Of a stretch of DNA of 64,000 nt, positions 33,435 to 43,948 are shown piece after piece. This DNA is from Chlorocebus sabaeus. Lineage: Eukaryota > Chordata > Mammalia > Primates > Cercopithecidae. The notes below the pieces were generated by a model that made no database searches, was not told the DNA's origin, and saw only the letters and a list, made by a program, of their open reading frames with translations. The stretch is from positions 70,499,622 through 70,563,621 of the forward strand of contig NC_132925.1 of the NCBI RefSeq assembly GCF_047675955.1, written 5' to 3'. The translations under genes and the position numbers were made by a program. Position 1 is the first letter of the stretch, and each line of letters opens with the position of its first letter.

Positions 33435-33580
33435 TAAAATAATGGGCAGCTAGGTGATCTTTCTAAATCTCAGTTTCTTCATCTGTAAATTAGAAAGAGC
33501 ACCAACATCTTGGGTGCTATGAAGACTAAATGAGTTTGTGTAAGTAAAATGCTTCCACTTGTCGCACACGGCCAGTGCCT
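33435..33580 (+). mobile_element. MIR
   Basis: AATCTCAGTTTCTTCATCTG, GGTGCTATGAAGACTAAATG, GTAAAATGCTTCC, GGCCAGTGCCTAGGATGG. Confidence 0.75.
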
Positions 33581-33605
33581 AGGATGGCCACCTTAAGAGC
33601 CCAAA

Positions 33606-33908
33606 GTGCTGTGGCTCACGCCTGTAATCCTGGCACTTTGGGAGGCCAACGCCGGCTAATTGCCTGAGCTCAGGAATTTGAGGCCAACCTGGGCAACATG
33701 GTGAAACCCTGTCTCTACTAAAAATACAAACAATTAGCCGTGCATGATGGTGCGTGCCTGTAATCCCAGCTACTCAGGAGGCTGAGGCAGGAGAATTACT
33801 TGAACCCAGGAGGCAGAGGTTGCAGTGGGCCGAGATTATGCCACTGCACTCCAGCCTGGACGACAGGGCAAGACTCTGTCTCAATAAATGAATACGTAAA
33901 TAAAATAA
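33606..33908 (+). mobile_element. Alu
   Basis: Missing the first few bases; between AGAGCCCAAA and AAAGCCCAAA. Confidence 0.94.
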
Positions 33909-33985
33909 AAGCCCAAATAATATCTTTTATCGTCCTATGAAAGAGGAGCTGAGAGGTCTGAGGGAACTGGGGACCAGAGATGGTG

Positions 33986-34125
33986 TAGAAATGCATGCTG
34001 ACACCTGAACCCCCGTGAAGGCGCTAGAAATGCATGACGCCTAGAAATGCATGCTCACACCTAAACCCCCATGAAGGCCTTCTTTGCATGCTCACACCTG
34101 TAGCCCTGTGAAGGAGCTTCTTTGG
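33986..34125 (+). repeat. Imperfect tandem repeat, about 40-bp unit
   Basis: GAAATGCATGCTGACACC (33988), a partial copy at 34025, then GAAATGCATGCTCACACC (34044) and GCATGCTCACACCTG (34086). Each full unit continues into a CC..GTGAAGG block. Confidence 0.9.
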
Positions 34126-34319
34126 ATGAAGGATGGGCCAACAACTTCCCACCTTGCTCAGAAACAGTGGGAGGCATCCCTAGCTTTGGCCAGAGGCCAG
34201 GAGAAAGGCTTACATAATTCTTTCAGTTCTCACTTTTCACTCTGTAAATAGCTGCAACCTGACTTGGGTTAAGATCTGATCAAGAAAGGTTTAAATGGGA
34301 TAGGGAGGAAATTCCAAGA

Positions 34320-34533
34320 ATGGAAAGGCCCTGTGGCTTAGGAGGGGAGGAGAGCAAGGTCTGGCACAGCCAGCTGGCTGTTTCCTTTCCCGGCCCCTCC
34401 CTCTTCTTCCGTTCCTCCCTAGCTTTCCAATTCTTTTCTCTTCCTCTTCCTCCTCTTGTGCTCCGGCCTGCAGTTGTCCCGAGAACAAACCTCTGGTCCC
34501 TTAGATCTGTTGCCACCTACCGTGGGAACTTTG
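34320..34533 (+). promoter_or_regulatory. Candidate alternative first exon, weak
   Basis: Repeat-free, C/T-rich and GC-richer stretch with five CpGs ending in a consensus donor TTG|GTAAGT at 34534. An ATG at 34320 opens to the donor, but splicing to the next exon would put it out of frame, so any such exon would be 5' untranslated. Purely a candidate. Confidence 0.2.
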
Positions 34534-34922
34534 GTAAGTTTTCAACTTTCAGTGGGCCTTGTTTCTCTCATCTGCGCATTCAGGGGTTGGACCAAATGAA
34601 TCCACCTTGCTTACCTGGCTGGGTGGAACTGCTGTCTTTTAAGTTTAGTCTGGATGGGTAGAAAGTGAGGAGGCCTCTTTCTTTTAGCTGTTACGCAATT
34701 AGCTCAGTCTGTAATCAGTTTTTCTCAACTCATTTGCGATAATCAGGAGTGGCATGAGGCATTGAATGAACTTGAGCTCTAGCTTTCTGCCTTTGCATAT
34801 GATTGACTGTGAATAAAAGTGTCGGCTTGTTTCTTGTTTTCTTCAGCCCATCCCAGGCCTTAGTATCCCCTAACAGTAACAGAGATAACTCATCCAGGGT
34901 AGAGATCTTACTTGGAGCTTTT

Positions 34923-34939
34923 TGAGTCAGTATAAAAAG
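34923..34939 (+). promoter_or_regulatory. AP-1 motif abutting a TATA-like box
   Basis: TGAGTCA (34923-34929) is followed one base later by TATAAAAAG (34931-34939), in repeat-free sequence. Motif match only; chance occurrence is possible. Confidence 0.25.
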
Positions 34940-35100
34940 TGGGGCTTCAGGAATACCTTGTGTGGGTTAAGGAGCCTTAATTGATATATTGGACTTCTCA
35001 CCTGTAGCAGTTTGGACTCCCTGTTTTAAGGTTCTGCTGAAAATGACTGGAGTCTGGTTTTGCAGCTCATGTAAAAGTATTTTTTAAAAACTAAATTTGG

Positions 35101-35430
35101 GGCCGGGCACGGTGGCTCATGCTTGTAATCCCAGCACTTGGGGAGGCTGAGGCGGGCAGATCACTTGAGGTCAGGAATTCCAGACCAGCCTGGCCAACAT
35201 GGTGAAACTCCATCTCTACTAAACATATAAAAATTACCCAGGCATGGTGGCAGTTGCCTATAGTCCCAGCTACTGGGGAGGCTGAGGCAGGAGGATCGCT
35301 TGAACCCAGGAGGTGGAGGTTGCAGTGAGCCGAGATTTTGCAACTGCACTCCAGCCTGGGAAACAGAGCGAGACTCTGTCTCAAAAAAAAAAAAAAAAAA
35401 AAAAAACCAAAACAACAACAACAAAAAACC
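35101..35430 (+). mobile_element. Alu
   Basis: Exact TSD CTAAATTTGG at 35091-35100 and 35431-35440. Tail is poly-A then (CAA)n. Confidence 0.96.
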
Positions 35431-35749
35431 CTAAATTTGGTGTCCTCGATACTAAGGGACAATTAGCCTATGGTTTTTGTTTGGTTTGTTCTGGTTTGGT
35501 ATGGTTCAGGAAACACTGCTAACACATGAAGTCTTGTTATCTATGTTCAGATCCTTGATGTGGTTAATCAGTTTGGGGTAATCCAGTTTGATCTAGTTGA
35601 AAAAGGTAGACTGTCCTCACCTAAGCAATACATATTTTGATGGAATTAATCAGTGGCCACCATAATGATAAATGCTGAAGCCTCAAAGTTAAAATCTTTC
35701 CTCTGCTCCTTCCCCATTTCCTGTCCCCTCTTCCTAGAATCCTGGAGGA

Positions 35750-35945
35750 GTAAGGCAAAGTGGTTAAAGCACAGGTTTGGAGTCGCATTTGCTTTGTGGG
35801 TTTAAATTGCTTAATCTCTCTCAACTCTCTGTTTTCACATCCACGAAACAGGGACACTGATGTTAATAGCATAATACGCCTGTAGAGAATGGGGTTAGCC
35901 CAGTCTCTGCCACCTGGTAATACCCAGTGAGAGAGCTGTTGTTGC
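35750..35945 (+). mobile_element. MIR
   Basis: AAAGTGGTTAAAGCACAGG, GCTTAATCTCTCTCAACTC, GTTTTCACATCCACGAAAC, GTTAATAGCATAATACG. Confidence 0.75.
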
Positions 35946-35960
35946 TTAGAAGTATTTCTT

Positions 35961-36274
35961 CTTTTTTTTTTTCTTTTCTTTTTTTAATTTGATAGGGAAT
36001 CTTGCCCTGTTGTCCAGGCTGGAATATAGTGGCATGATCTCAGCTCACTGAAACCTCCGCCTCCCAGGCTCAAGCAATTCTTCTGCGTCAGCCTCCTGAG
36101 TAGCTGGGACTACAGGCACCCGCCACCACGCCCAGCTAATTTTCATATTTTTAGTAGAGACAGGGTTTCACCATGTTCGCCAAGCTGGTCTTGAACTCCT
36201 GACCTCAGGTGATCCACCCACCTCTGCCTCCCAAAGTGCTGGGATTATAGGTATGAGCTACTGCGCCTGGCCCT
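35961..36274 (-). mobile_element. Alu
   Basis: Exact 15-bp TSD TTAGAAGTATTTCTT at 35946-35960 and 36275-36289. Confidence 0.96.
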
Positions 36275-36461
36275 TTAGAAGTATTTCTTTTGGGGGATTA
36301 GATGACAGCACTCATATTTTGTCACTGCTAGTTCAGGTCACTTGCTAGAGTCTCCTAGAACAAACCTCCTGAGTTGTCCACCCAAAAGCTTTGCTCAGCC
36401 TCCCTGACCATCTCTCCAATTTAAGGAGTTGATTATGGCCTCTTTCTTGAAAATATTATTA

Positions 36462-36756
36462 TTATTATTATTTGAGACAGGGTCTCACTCTTTCGCCCAG
36501 GCTGGAGTGCAGTGGCATAAGATTGGCTCACTGCAGCCTCCGCCTCCTGGGTTCAAGCAATTCTCCTGCCTCAGCTTCCTGAGTAGCTGGGACTGCAGGC
36601 ACACACCACCACACCCGGCTAATTTTTTGTATTTTTAGTAGAGGTGGGGTTTCACTGTGTTGGCCAGGCTGGTCTGGAACTCCTGACCTCAAGTGATCCG
36701 CCCTCCTCAGCTTCCCAAAGTGCTGGGATTATAAGCGTGAGCCACCACACCCAGTC
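36462..36756 (-). mobile_element. Alu
   Basis: (ATT)n head in place of poly-T, full-length, ends GCCACCACACCCAGTC. Confidence 0.95.
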
Positions 36757-36786
36757 AAAATCTCTGTTTTATGTTGTGTTTATCCT

Positions 36787-36940
36787 ATTGCAGTGGTTCT
36801 TAAGCCCTTTGTTAAAAGCAGATTGCTGGGCCCCACCCTTGGCCTTTCTGATCCAGTAGGTCTGGGATGGAACCTGAGATTTGCCTTTCCAGCAAGTTAT
36901 CCGAGAATGCCGATGCTGCCAGTCGGGGTACGAGGGTACA
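36787..36940 (+). mobile_element. MER5-like hAT DNA element
   Basis: GCAGTGGTTCTTAAGCCC, GGGCCCCACCCTTGGCC, GATCCAGTAGGTCTGGG, as in MER5A. Confidence 0.75.
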
Positions 36941-37362
36941 ATGATAATCACTGTTTTCTTGTGTTTGTCACCTTTAATATTGCTTTACCTAGGAATCAGT
37001 AGAGAGAAACTTACGGTTAGAAATTTCTAGTTATTAAGTCCAGCAGATAATAAGCTGAATTCATCATTGAAGGCCAGATTCTACAAACAACTGAAAGAAA
37101 CATGATATTCTTTTTCAATAAAGGGCAATTTGAAGGCAAGTTAGTCAGTGAAAAGCTCTTAAACTGCTAATCACCCAGGGCTTGATCAGTGCCAGTAGAT
37201 TAGTTGAGGAAATTGGTGTTTATTAATAGTAACCAAGATCCTTTTTAATAATTACTTATTTATGCAATCTGTCATCCTTCAATAGAAGATCCAGCTCAAA
37301 TGGTTTGATTGATAGTTAAGTTGGCACCTGTTACACCTATTTAACAGATATTCAATACAGTT

Positions 37363-37717
37363 TCTTTTTGTTTTGTTTTTGTTTTTTGAGACAGGGTCTC
37401 ACTCTGTCACCCAGGCTGGAGGGGGCAGTGGCATGATCTCAGCTCACTGCAGCCTCCACCTCCCGGTTCAAGCAATTCTCCTGCCTCAGCCTCGTGAGTA
37501 GCTGGGACTCCAGGCACGCGCCACCAGGCCCAGCTAATTTTTGTATTTTTAGTAGAGATGGAGTTTCACCACGTTGGCCAGGCTGGTCTGGAACTCCTGA
37601 CCTCAACTGATCTGCCCGCCTCAGCCTTCCTAAATGTTGGAATTACAGGCATGAGCTACTGTGCCTGGCCTAAATAAACTTTTGTAGCTGCTATGATCAC
37701 TAACCCTCTCCCATTCC
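37363..37717 (-). mobile_element. Alu with apparent 45-bp 5' transduction
   Basis: Alu spans 37363-37671. The exact 12-bp TSD TTCAATACAGTT is at 37351-37362 and 37718-37729, so about 45 bp of non-Alu sequence (37672-37717) lies inside the duplication at the Alu 5' side. Confidence 0.85.
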
Positions 37718-37949
37718 TTCAATACAGTTCAGAACCTTGATGGGTCATCACAGGTTTCTAGTAAGCATAGACAAAGAAATGACTTCTCATCAAGGCCTAT
37801 ACAAGGCAACCCCAGAAGACAGGCAAATGTTTCCAATTAGTTCCATTCCTGATAACAGTAAATCTTTGGTTTGCATGGGACACAGTACTAAATAGAGTTC
37901 TTAACTGTGATGACTTGCCCAAATCCTGGGAGACCCGTGTCATAATCTT

Positions 37950-37979
37950 TTAATTTCTGATTAATTAATCAGAAATTAA
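37950..37979. repeat. 30-bp perfect palindrome
   Basis: TTAATTTCTGATTAA followed directly by its exact inverse TTAATCAGAAATTAA, no spacer. A third copy of the arm follows at 37988-38000. Confidence 0.99.
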
Positions 37980-38165
37980 TCAATCTGATTAATCAGAAAT
38001 TTAAAAAAGATTAATAAGCTGTATGGTACATTTACACTTAATAACAGGCTTTAGACTTTACTGAGTGTTCAAATAGGCACTTAACTATGGCTTTTTTACA
38101 TCCACATATGCATTTTCTGAAATAAGGATTTTGAGTTGAAAAAAGAACTCCAGTCCCAAGTTAAT

Positions 38166-38476
38166 CTTTTCTTTTCTTTTCTTTTCTTTTTCTTTTTTTT
38201 GGAGGCAGGGTCTCACTGTCACCCAGGCTGGAGTGCAGTAGGTGATCATAGCTCATTGCAGCCTTGACCTCCCAGGCTCAGGTGATTCTCCCACCTCAGC
38301 CTCCCAAGTAGCTGTGACTATAGGCATGTGCCACCATGCCCAGCTAATTTTTTTGTATTGTTTGTAGAGACGAGGTTTCACCATGTTGGCCAGGCTGGTC
38401 TCGAACTCCTGGGCTCAAGTGACCCATCTCGCCTTCCAAAGTGCTGGGATTACAAGTGTGAGCCACTGCACCCAGC
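38166..38476 (-). mobile_element. Alu
   Basis: (TTTTC)n head. CCCAAGTTAA on both sides (38155, 38477). Confidence 0.95.
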
Positions 38477-38630
38477 CCCAAGTTAACTTTCTAAACAGGT
38501 TAGGTTTAGAACGTGAAGTTTCTGTAGCTGTTTCCACTTGGATATTATATTTAACATGCATTTTTATGCACCCTTGGTTTGGGTTTCAGGTAAGGAAGCG
38601 CTTTGTTTGGAGAAGAAAAGTGAAATGCGG

Positions 38631-38769
38631 GGCTGGTGTGGTGGTTCAAGCCTGTAATCCCAGTACTTTGAGAAGCCAAGAAGGGAGGATCACTTGAGCC
38701 CAAGGGTTTGAAACCAACCTGGGCAACATAGGGAGACCTCATCGCTACCAAAAAAAAAAAAAAAAAAAA
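38631..38769 (+). mobile_element. Free left Alu monomer (FLAM-like)
   Basis: Left arm only, then a 20-bp A tail; flanked by AAAGTGAAAT and AAGGTGAAAT. Old Alu precursor type. Confidence 0.85.
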
Positions 38770-39419
38770 GGTGAAATTTGTGGCTTTGGGGCTTGGGCTT
38801 TCTTTTCTTTTTTTTTTTTTTTAAGCTGTTCTAGAAATAGAGGATGCCCTCACACCAAGCATAGGACAGCAAGAGTCTTAGTTTTCTCTAGGAAGTGCTA
38901 GCATGCCCAGTTTGCTAATTGCCTGCACTCCCTTCTACTCCAGTCTCTGAGGGCAGGTGGCTGATTGTTGCTGTGCAAGCCCACAATTAGCCACAAGCAG
39001 GTGCACTCATTTGCTGGGGGTGGCTTTTTCCACACAAGTGCTCCAGCACACACAAAGGGTAGCCTCAGTTTTGCCAGCCATGTGGCTTTCTCAAAAATGA
39101 GTGGGGTTGGCACATTCCATCAGGGTACTTGGGGTCAGCAAAGAAAAACAACAGCCCATGAAAGGGGGCTTCAGAATGACCCAAGGAATTGTTGCCTGAG
39201 AAATAGTTGTAGTAGTTAAATAGAAGGTCATGGGCAGCTTCCTTCTGGAAAGTTATCGAAATTGGAATCTGGAATGCCTAAGGGAGGAGTTCAGCCTAGA
39301 TAATCAGATAAAATGCAAGCATGTTCTTCATTGTGACATCTGAATTCCTGCTGAAATTATGGAGAGAAGCAATTTCTGGTTTGGTCACTGAGAAGTAGCA
39401 AGTGATGTAGATTTATGGG

Positions 39420-39780
39420 CATTCTCTCTGGCTAGGGCCCGGAGAAACCAGTCCCTCATGGCAATTCTGGTCAAGTGCATCTTTAAAATAACATATCCGT
39501 TGCCATTAGGGTCAGGAATGTCCAGTCAGGTTGAGTGTATTTATTGCTGGTGAAAGGCAGAGACATCCCGATTGAGGCTTATTCACCTCCCCTACTACTT
39601 TTGGGCCCTCCCTCTGAACTCTGAGGTTGATCCTGACTCATAAATCATGCCTCCTGCCCAGCCGGCCAGGGAGGGGCCTTCTGTGCAGAAGCCAGACCTG
39701 GCCGTTCCTACAAGCTCCATAGATCCCTGCAGCCTCAGGCTCCCAAACAAATTCCCCAGGAGGGTGAACAAATAAGCACT
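39420..39780. promoter_or_regulatory. Repeat-free GC-richer stretch with an AP-1 motif, weak candidate
   Basis: Part of a 1.3-kb repeat-free region (38770-40095). TGACTCA lies at 39634-39640, followed by a short GC-rich block (GCCCAGCCGGCCAGGGAGG). Function unproven. Confidence 0.2.
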
Positions 39781-40095
39781 CAGCTACTGCCAGTCCACTC
39801 AAACGTGAAATCCTGTTTGATCCTAAACTCTGAAAATGATCGAGCTTAACCTTCTAGAATAACATGCCAGTGTTTCTAACACCCCAGTGGATTCCTTTTT
39901 GGTTCAGTAGGTTCTAACCTCTTGCGTCACCATTGCAGCACCTCACCATAACAGGGCAGTGAGCTTGAACTTCGGCTTTCCTTACATCCACTCAACTGGC
40001 CATACTTGATTCCATTTTTGTTGTGAATTATATCACATAGAAGAATGCATAAAACATGTATATTGATATAAGGAACAAATTAGAAGGATGCAGCT

Positions 40096-40383
40096 GGGCC
40101 GGACACGGTGGCTCAATCCTGTAATCTCAGCACTTTCGGAGGCAGAGGCAGGCAGATCACCTGAGGTCAGGAGTTCGATAACAGCCTGGCCAACATGGCA
40201 AAACCCCGTCTCTACTAAAAATACAGATATTAGCTAGACATGGTAGCGCATACCTGTAGTCCCAGCTGCTGGGAGGACTGAGGCGGGAGAATCGCTTGAA
40301 CCCAGCAGGAGGAGGTTGCAGTTAGCCAAGATCATGCCACTGTACTCCAGCCTGGGTGACAGAGTCTCAGAGGGAAAAAAAAA
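40096..40383 (+). mobile_element. Alu
   Basis: Full-length with changes at the tail (GAGTCTCAGAGGGAAAAAA). GGATGCAGC flanks it, imperfectly repeated as CGATGCAGC. Confidence 0.93.
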
Positions 40384-40887
40384 AGACGATGCAGCCATAT
40401 AACCACTGCCAGTGAGGAATGTTGCCAGGACCCCAGAAGCCTCCTGCCCCTCATTGTATATTGTACTTTCCTACCTGCAGTAAAATTCCCTCTTTCCTCA
40501 TGGGCTTTCTGACTCTATGGTACATATTTTCTTGTCTTTGTTTTGTTAAGCCTATAGCACCCAGTATTTCCAGGCTGTCTCCCATCCAAGAACTAACCAG
40601 CCCCTTCCTAGATGAGACGAGTTCGGGCGCTTGTCTTTATGTGTGATTCTTTCTAGTTTCATTTTGTTTGTTTTGAACCTTTATGTACGTGAAATAGTGA
40701 TTGTGTTTCTTATTTGGGGTCTTGTATCTTTGCTCAATATGTGTGAAATTCATGTTATGTGTAGCTATTGTCTGTTTTCCTTGCTGCATGGTATTCTATT
40801 ACTTGAATACATTACAGTTTGAGCATTTGTAATGTTATGGGATATTTGAGTTGTTCTTTTGTGTGAACAATGTTGGTGTAAATCTTT

Positions 40888-41182
40888 TTTTTTTTTTTGA
40901 GACAGAGTCTTGCTCTATCGCTGAGGCTGGTGTGCAATGGCACAATCTCAACTCACTTTAACCTCCGCCTCCTGGGTTCAAGCAATTCTCCTGCCTTAGC
41001 CTCCAGAGTAGCTGGGATTACAGGTGCCCGCCACCATGCCTGGCTAATTTTTGTATTTTTTCAGTAGAGGTGGGGCTTCACTGTGTTGGTCAGGCTGGTC
41101 TCAAACTCCTGACCTCAGGTGATCCACCCGCCTCAGCCTCCCAAAGTGTTGGAATTACAGGCGTGAGCCACCACACCTGGCC
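40888..41182 (-). mobile_element. Alu
   Basis: Splits the old L1; TAAATCTT on both sides. Confidence 0.95.
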
Positions 41183-41371
41183 CTAAATCTTATTGTTGTA
41201 TATAAATTTCTCTAGGGATTATATCTAGCAGAGGATTACTGGGTTATAGGGTATGCAAATTTCCAAAATGATTGTACCAATTGACATTCTTACTAGTAAT
41301 GGATGAGAGTTCCTACTGCACTACATCTCCATATAAACTAGATCTTATTGGAGTTTTAAAAGTTTGATAGT

Positions 41372-41659
41372 CGCCAGACGCGGTGGCTCACACCTGTAAT
41401 CCCAACACTTTGGGAGACTGAGGCAAGTGGATCACTAGGTCAGGAGTTCAAAATCAGCCTGGCCAACTTGGTGAAACCCTGTCTACTAAAAGTACAAAAA
41501 AATTAGCCAGGCATGGCGGCAGGTGCCTGTAATCCCAGCTACTCTGGAGGCTAAGGCAGAGAATTGCTTGAACCCGGGAGGAAGAGGTTGTAGTGAGCCA
41601 AGAGTGCACCGCTGCATTCCAGCCTGGGTGACAGAACGAGACTCCATCTCAAAAAAAAA
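41372..41659 (+). mobile_element. Alu, first of two at one target
   Basis: Between exact AAAAGTTTGATAGT copies at 41358-41371 and 41660-41673. Confidence 0.96.
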
Positions 41660-41673
41660 AAAAGTTTGATAGT

Positions 41674-41926
41674 GTGGGTGGGTGCGGTCTATCTCTTGAT
41701 CATGAGGTCAAGAGTTAGAGACCATCCTGGCCAACAAGGTGAAACCCCATCTCTACTGAAAATACAAAAAGTAGCTGGGCGTGGTGGCGTGCACCTGTAG
41801 TCCCAGGTACTCTGGAGGCTGAGGCAGGAGAATCGCTTGAACCCGGGTCCTTGTTTAGGACCAAACAAGATCGCACCACTGCACTGCAGCCTGGCAACAG
41901 AGTGAGACTCCGTTTCAAAAATAAAA
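41674..41926 (+). mobile_element. Alu with deletions, second of two at one target
   Basis: Ends at a third exact AAAAGTTTGATAGT (41927-41940). The left arm is shortened and the stretch after AACCCGGG is replaced by TCCTTGTTTAGGACCAAAC, not Alu sequence. Confidence 0.93.
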
Positions 41927-42350
41927 AAAAGTTTGATAGTCTGGTGTGTATTAGTAATTAATTGAGGATTTAATTTGCATTTCCTTGATAACTTATGAAG
42001 TTGAACACTTTTTTTCTGTTGGCCATTTGGATTTCTACTTCTATACACTGCTTGTTGAAGAGTTTAGCCTATTTTTTCTGCCAGGCTGTCTGTCTCAGTC
42101 ATCTTTTAATTATTCTGCTGGCTTTTTCTTTTAGTGTTATAGTCACGTCCACAGCTCAACCACTTCAAATATCGGTGATGGCTTGCTGGAAAATTCCTAT
42201 ATTAAACAGCTTCTTATAGGAAAGTGATGTTATATATTCACAAGGGATATTTTGCAATAGTACAAATGACCAGATTTGGAAGATTAACAGGAGCCTTTTC
42301 TAATGTGAAGAAATAAGGGCATATTCTTCCCTGAGAATGTAATTTTGGGG

Positions 42351-42661
42351 GGCTGGGCATGGTGGCTTGTGTCTGTAATCCCAGCACTTTGGGAAGCTAA
42401 GGCAGGAGGATTGCTGGAGGCCAGGAGTTTGAGATCAGCCAGGTCAACATAGTGAGACCCCATCTCTATGAAAAATTTAAAATTAGCCAGGCATGGTGGC
42501 ATGCATCTGTGATTCTAGCTACTTGGGAGGCTGAGGGGGAGGATCACTTGAGCCCTAGAGGCTGGAGGTTGAGGCTGCAGTGAGCCATGATTGAGCCACT
42601 GCACTCCAGCCTGGGCAACAGAACAAGACCCAGCCTCAAAAAAAAAAAAAAAAAAAAAAAA
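42351..42661 (+). mobile_element. Alu (J-like)
   Basis: Long A tail; GTAATTTTGGGG before and GTGATTTTGAGG after. Confidence 0.95.
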
Positions 42662-42821
42662 AGTGATTTTGAGGGATAGTCAAAATTCCACAAATAGCGA
42701 GACAAGTAATTTGCCTAAATTACTTGTCTCCTTTAATCATTCACTACTGACAATTTGCAGTTAGCAAATTATCTGAAACTAGAAACCAAGAAACTGAGAA
42801 GGCATCTTCTCTCCATTCTTT

Positions 42822-43112
42822 TTTTTTTTTTAATAAGAGAATCTCACTCTGTTGCCCAGGCTGTAATACATTGGTGCAATCATAACTCACTAGAGCCTTG
42901 AACTTCTGGGTTCCAGTGGTCCACTTCAGCCTCCCAAGTAGTCAAAACCACAGGCACATGCCATGACACCTGGCTAATTTTTTAAAAATTTCTTGTAGAG
43001 ACGAGGTCTCACTGTGTTGCCCAGGTTGGTCTCCAACTCTTGGGCTCAAGTGATCCTCCCGCCTCAGTCTCCCAAAGTGTTGGGATTATAGGCATGAGCC
43101 ACCATGCCCAGC
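42822..43112 (-). mobile_element. Alu (J-like)
   Basis: Diverged, ends GAGCCACCATGCCCAGCC. Confidence 0.93.
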
Positions 43113-43444
43113 CAGCTCTGACTTATGTGAAGAGAAATTAACTGAAGTTTTTATCTCCATCACACACAGTCAAATCTGTATCTTATATGAAACATGGACG
43201 ATGTTCTCCTCTCTTTATAGTTCACACCATTTCTCATTGTCCCCAGGTCTGATGCTGAGTTTGACTTACCATTTCTCAGCTCGCTTACCCAGTTGATTTT
43301 TTAATTCCTATCTCACTTGGCCCCTATTAGACATTTGCATCTGAGATGTCTAATATTCAGAGTGACATAAGAGAAAAATTCTGTAAGTCTAAAAGATATG
43401 CTTTGTAGAGTATTACGGTAGAATTTTCAGGATTCTTATAACTG

Positions 43445-43655
43445 AAGGCAGGGTTTCTCAATCTCAGCACTATTGACATTTTGGGCAGGATCATCCTTTG
43501 TTGTTGAGGGCTGTCCTATGCATTGTAGGAACTGTTGTAGGAACTACCCAGTAGAAGCCAGTAACACCTCCTTCCTCAGCTGTGACTATCAAAACTGCCT
43601 TCAAACATTGCTAAATGTCCCCTGAGGGGCAAAATTGCCAATGTTGGGAACCACT
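43445..43655 (-). mobile_element. MER20
   Basis: CAGGGTTTCTCAATCTCAGC, CACTATTGACATTTTGGGC, AATGTCCCCTGAGGGGC to TTGGGAACCAC. Opposite orientation to the MER20 at 14503. Confidence 0.88.
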
Positions 43656-43948
43656 TTTTATTTTTTTGAGATGAAGTCTCACTCTTGTCCCTCAGGCTGG
43701 AGTGCAATGGCACAATCTCGGCTCACTGCAACCTCCGCCTCCAGGGTTCAAGCGGTTCTCCTGCCTCAGCCTCCTGAGTAGCTGGGATTACAGGCGCCTG
43801 CCACCACACCCAGCTAATTTTTGTATTTTTAGTAGAGACGGGGTTTCACCATATTGGTCAGGCTGCTCTCAAACTCCTGGCCTCAGGTGATCCACCCGCC
43901 TTGGCCTCCCAAAGTGCTGGGATTATACGCATGAGCCACCGCGCCTGG
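43656..43948 (-). mobile_element. Alu
   Basis: Abuts the end of MER20. Ends GAGCCACCGCGCCTGG. Confidence 0.94.

Larger units (their letters stand above)
40655..42060 (+). mobile_element. Old L1 (L1M-type), broken by three Alus
   Basis: Pieces at about 40655-40887, 41183-41357 and 41941-42060: CTTGCTGCATGGTATTC, GTGAACAATGTTGGTG, GGATTACTGGGTTATAGGG, CCAAAATGATTGTACC, ATTTGCATTTCCTTGATAAC, TTGGCCATTTGG. One old L1 read in order. Confidence 0.75.

Noticed and set aside
34320..34661. 113-codon open frame as an alternative FRMD4B start
   Set aside because: Runs through the candidate donor at 34534, and splicing there would be out of frame with the next exon. Kept only as a candidate untranslated exon.
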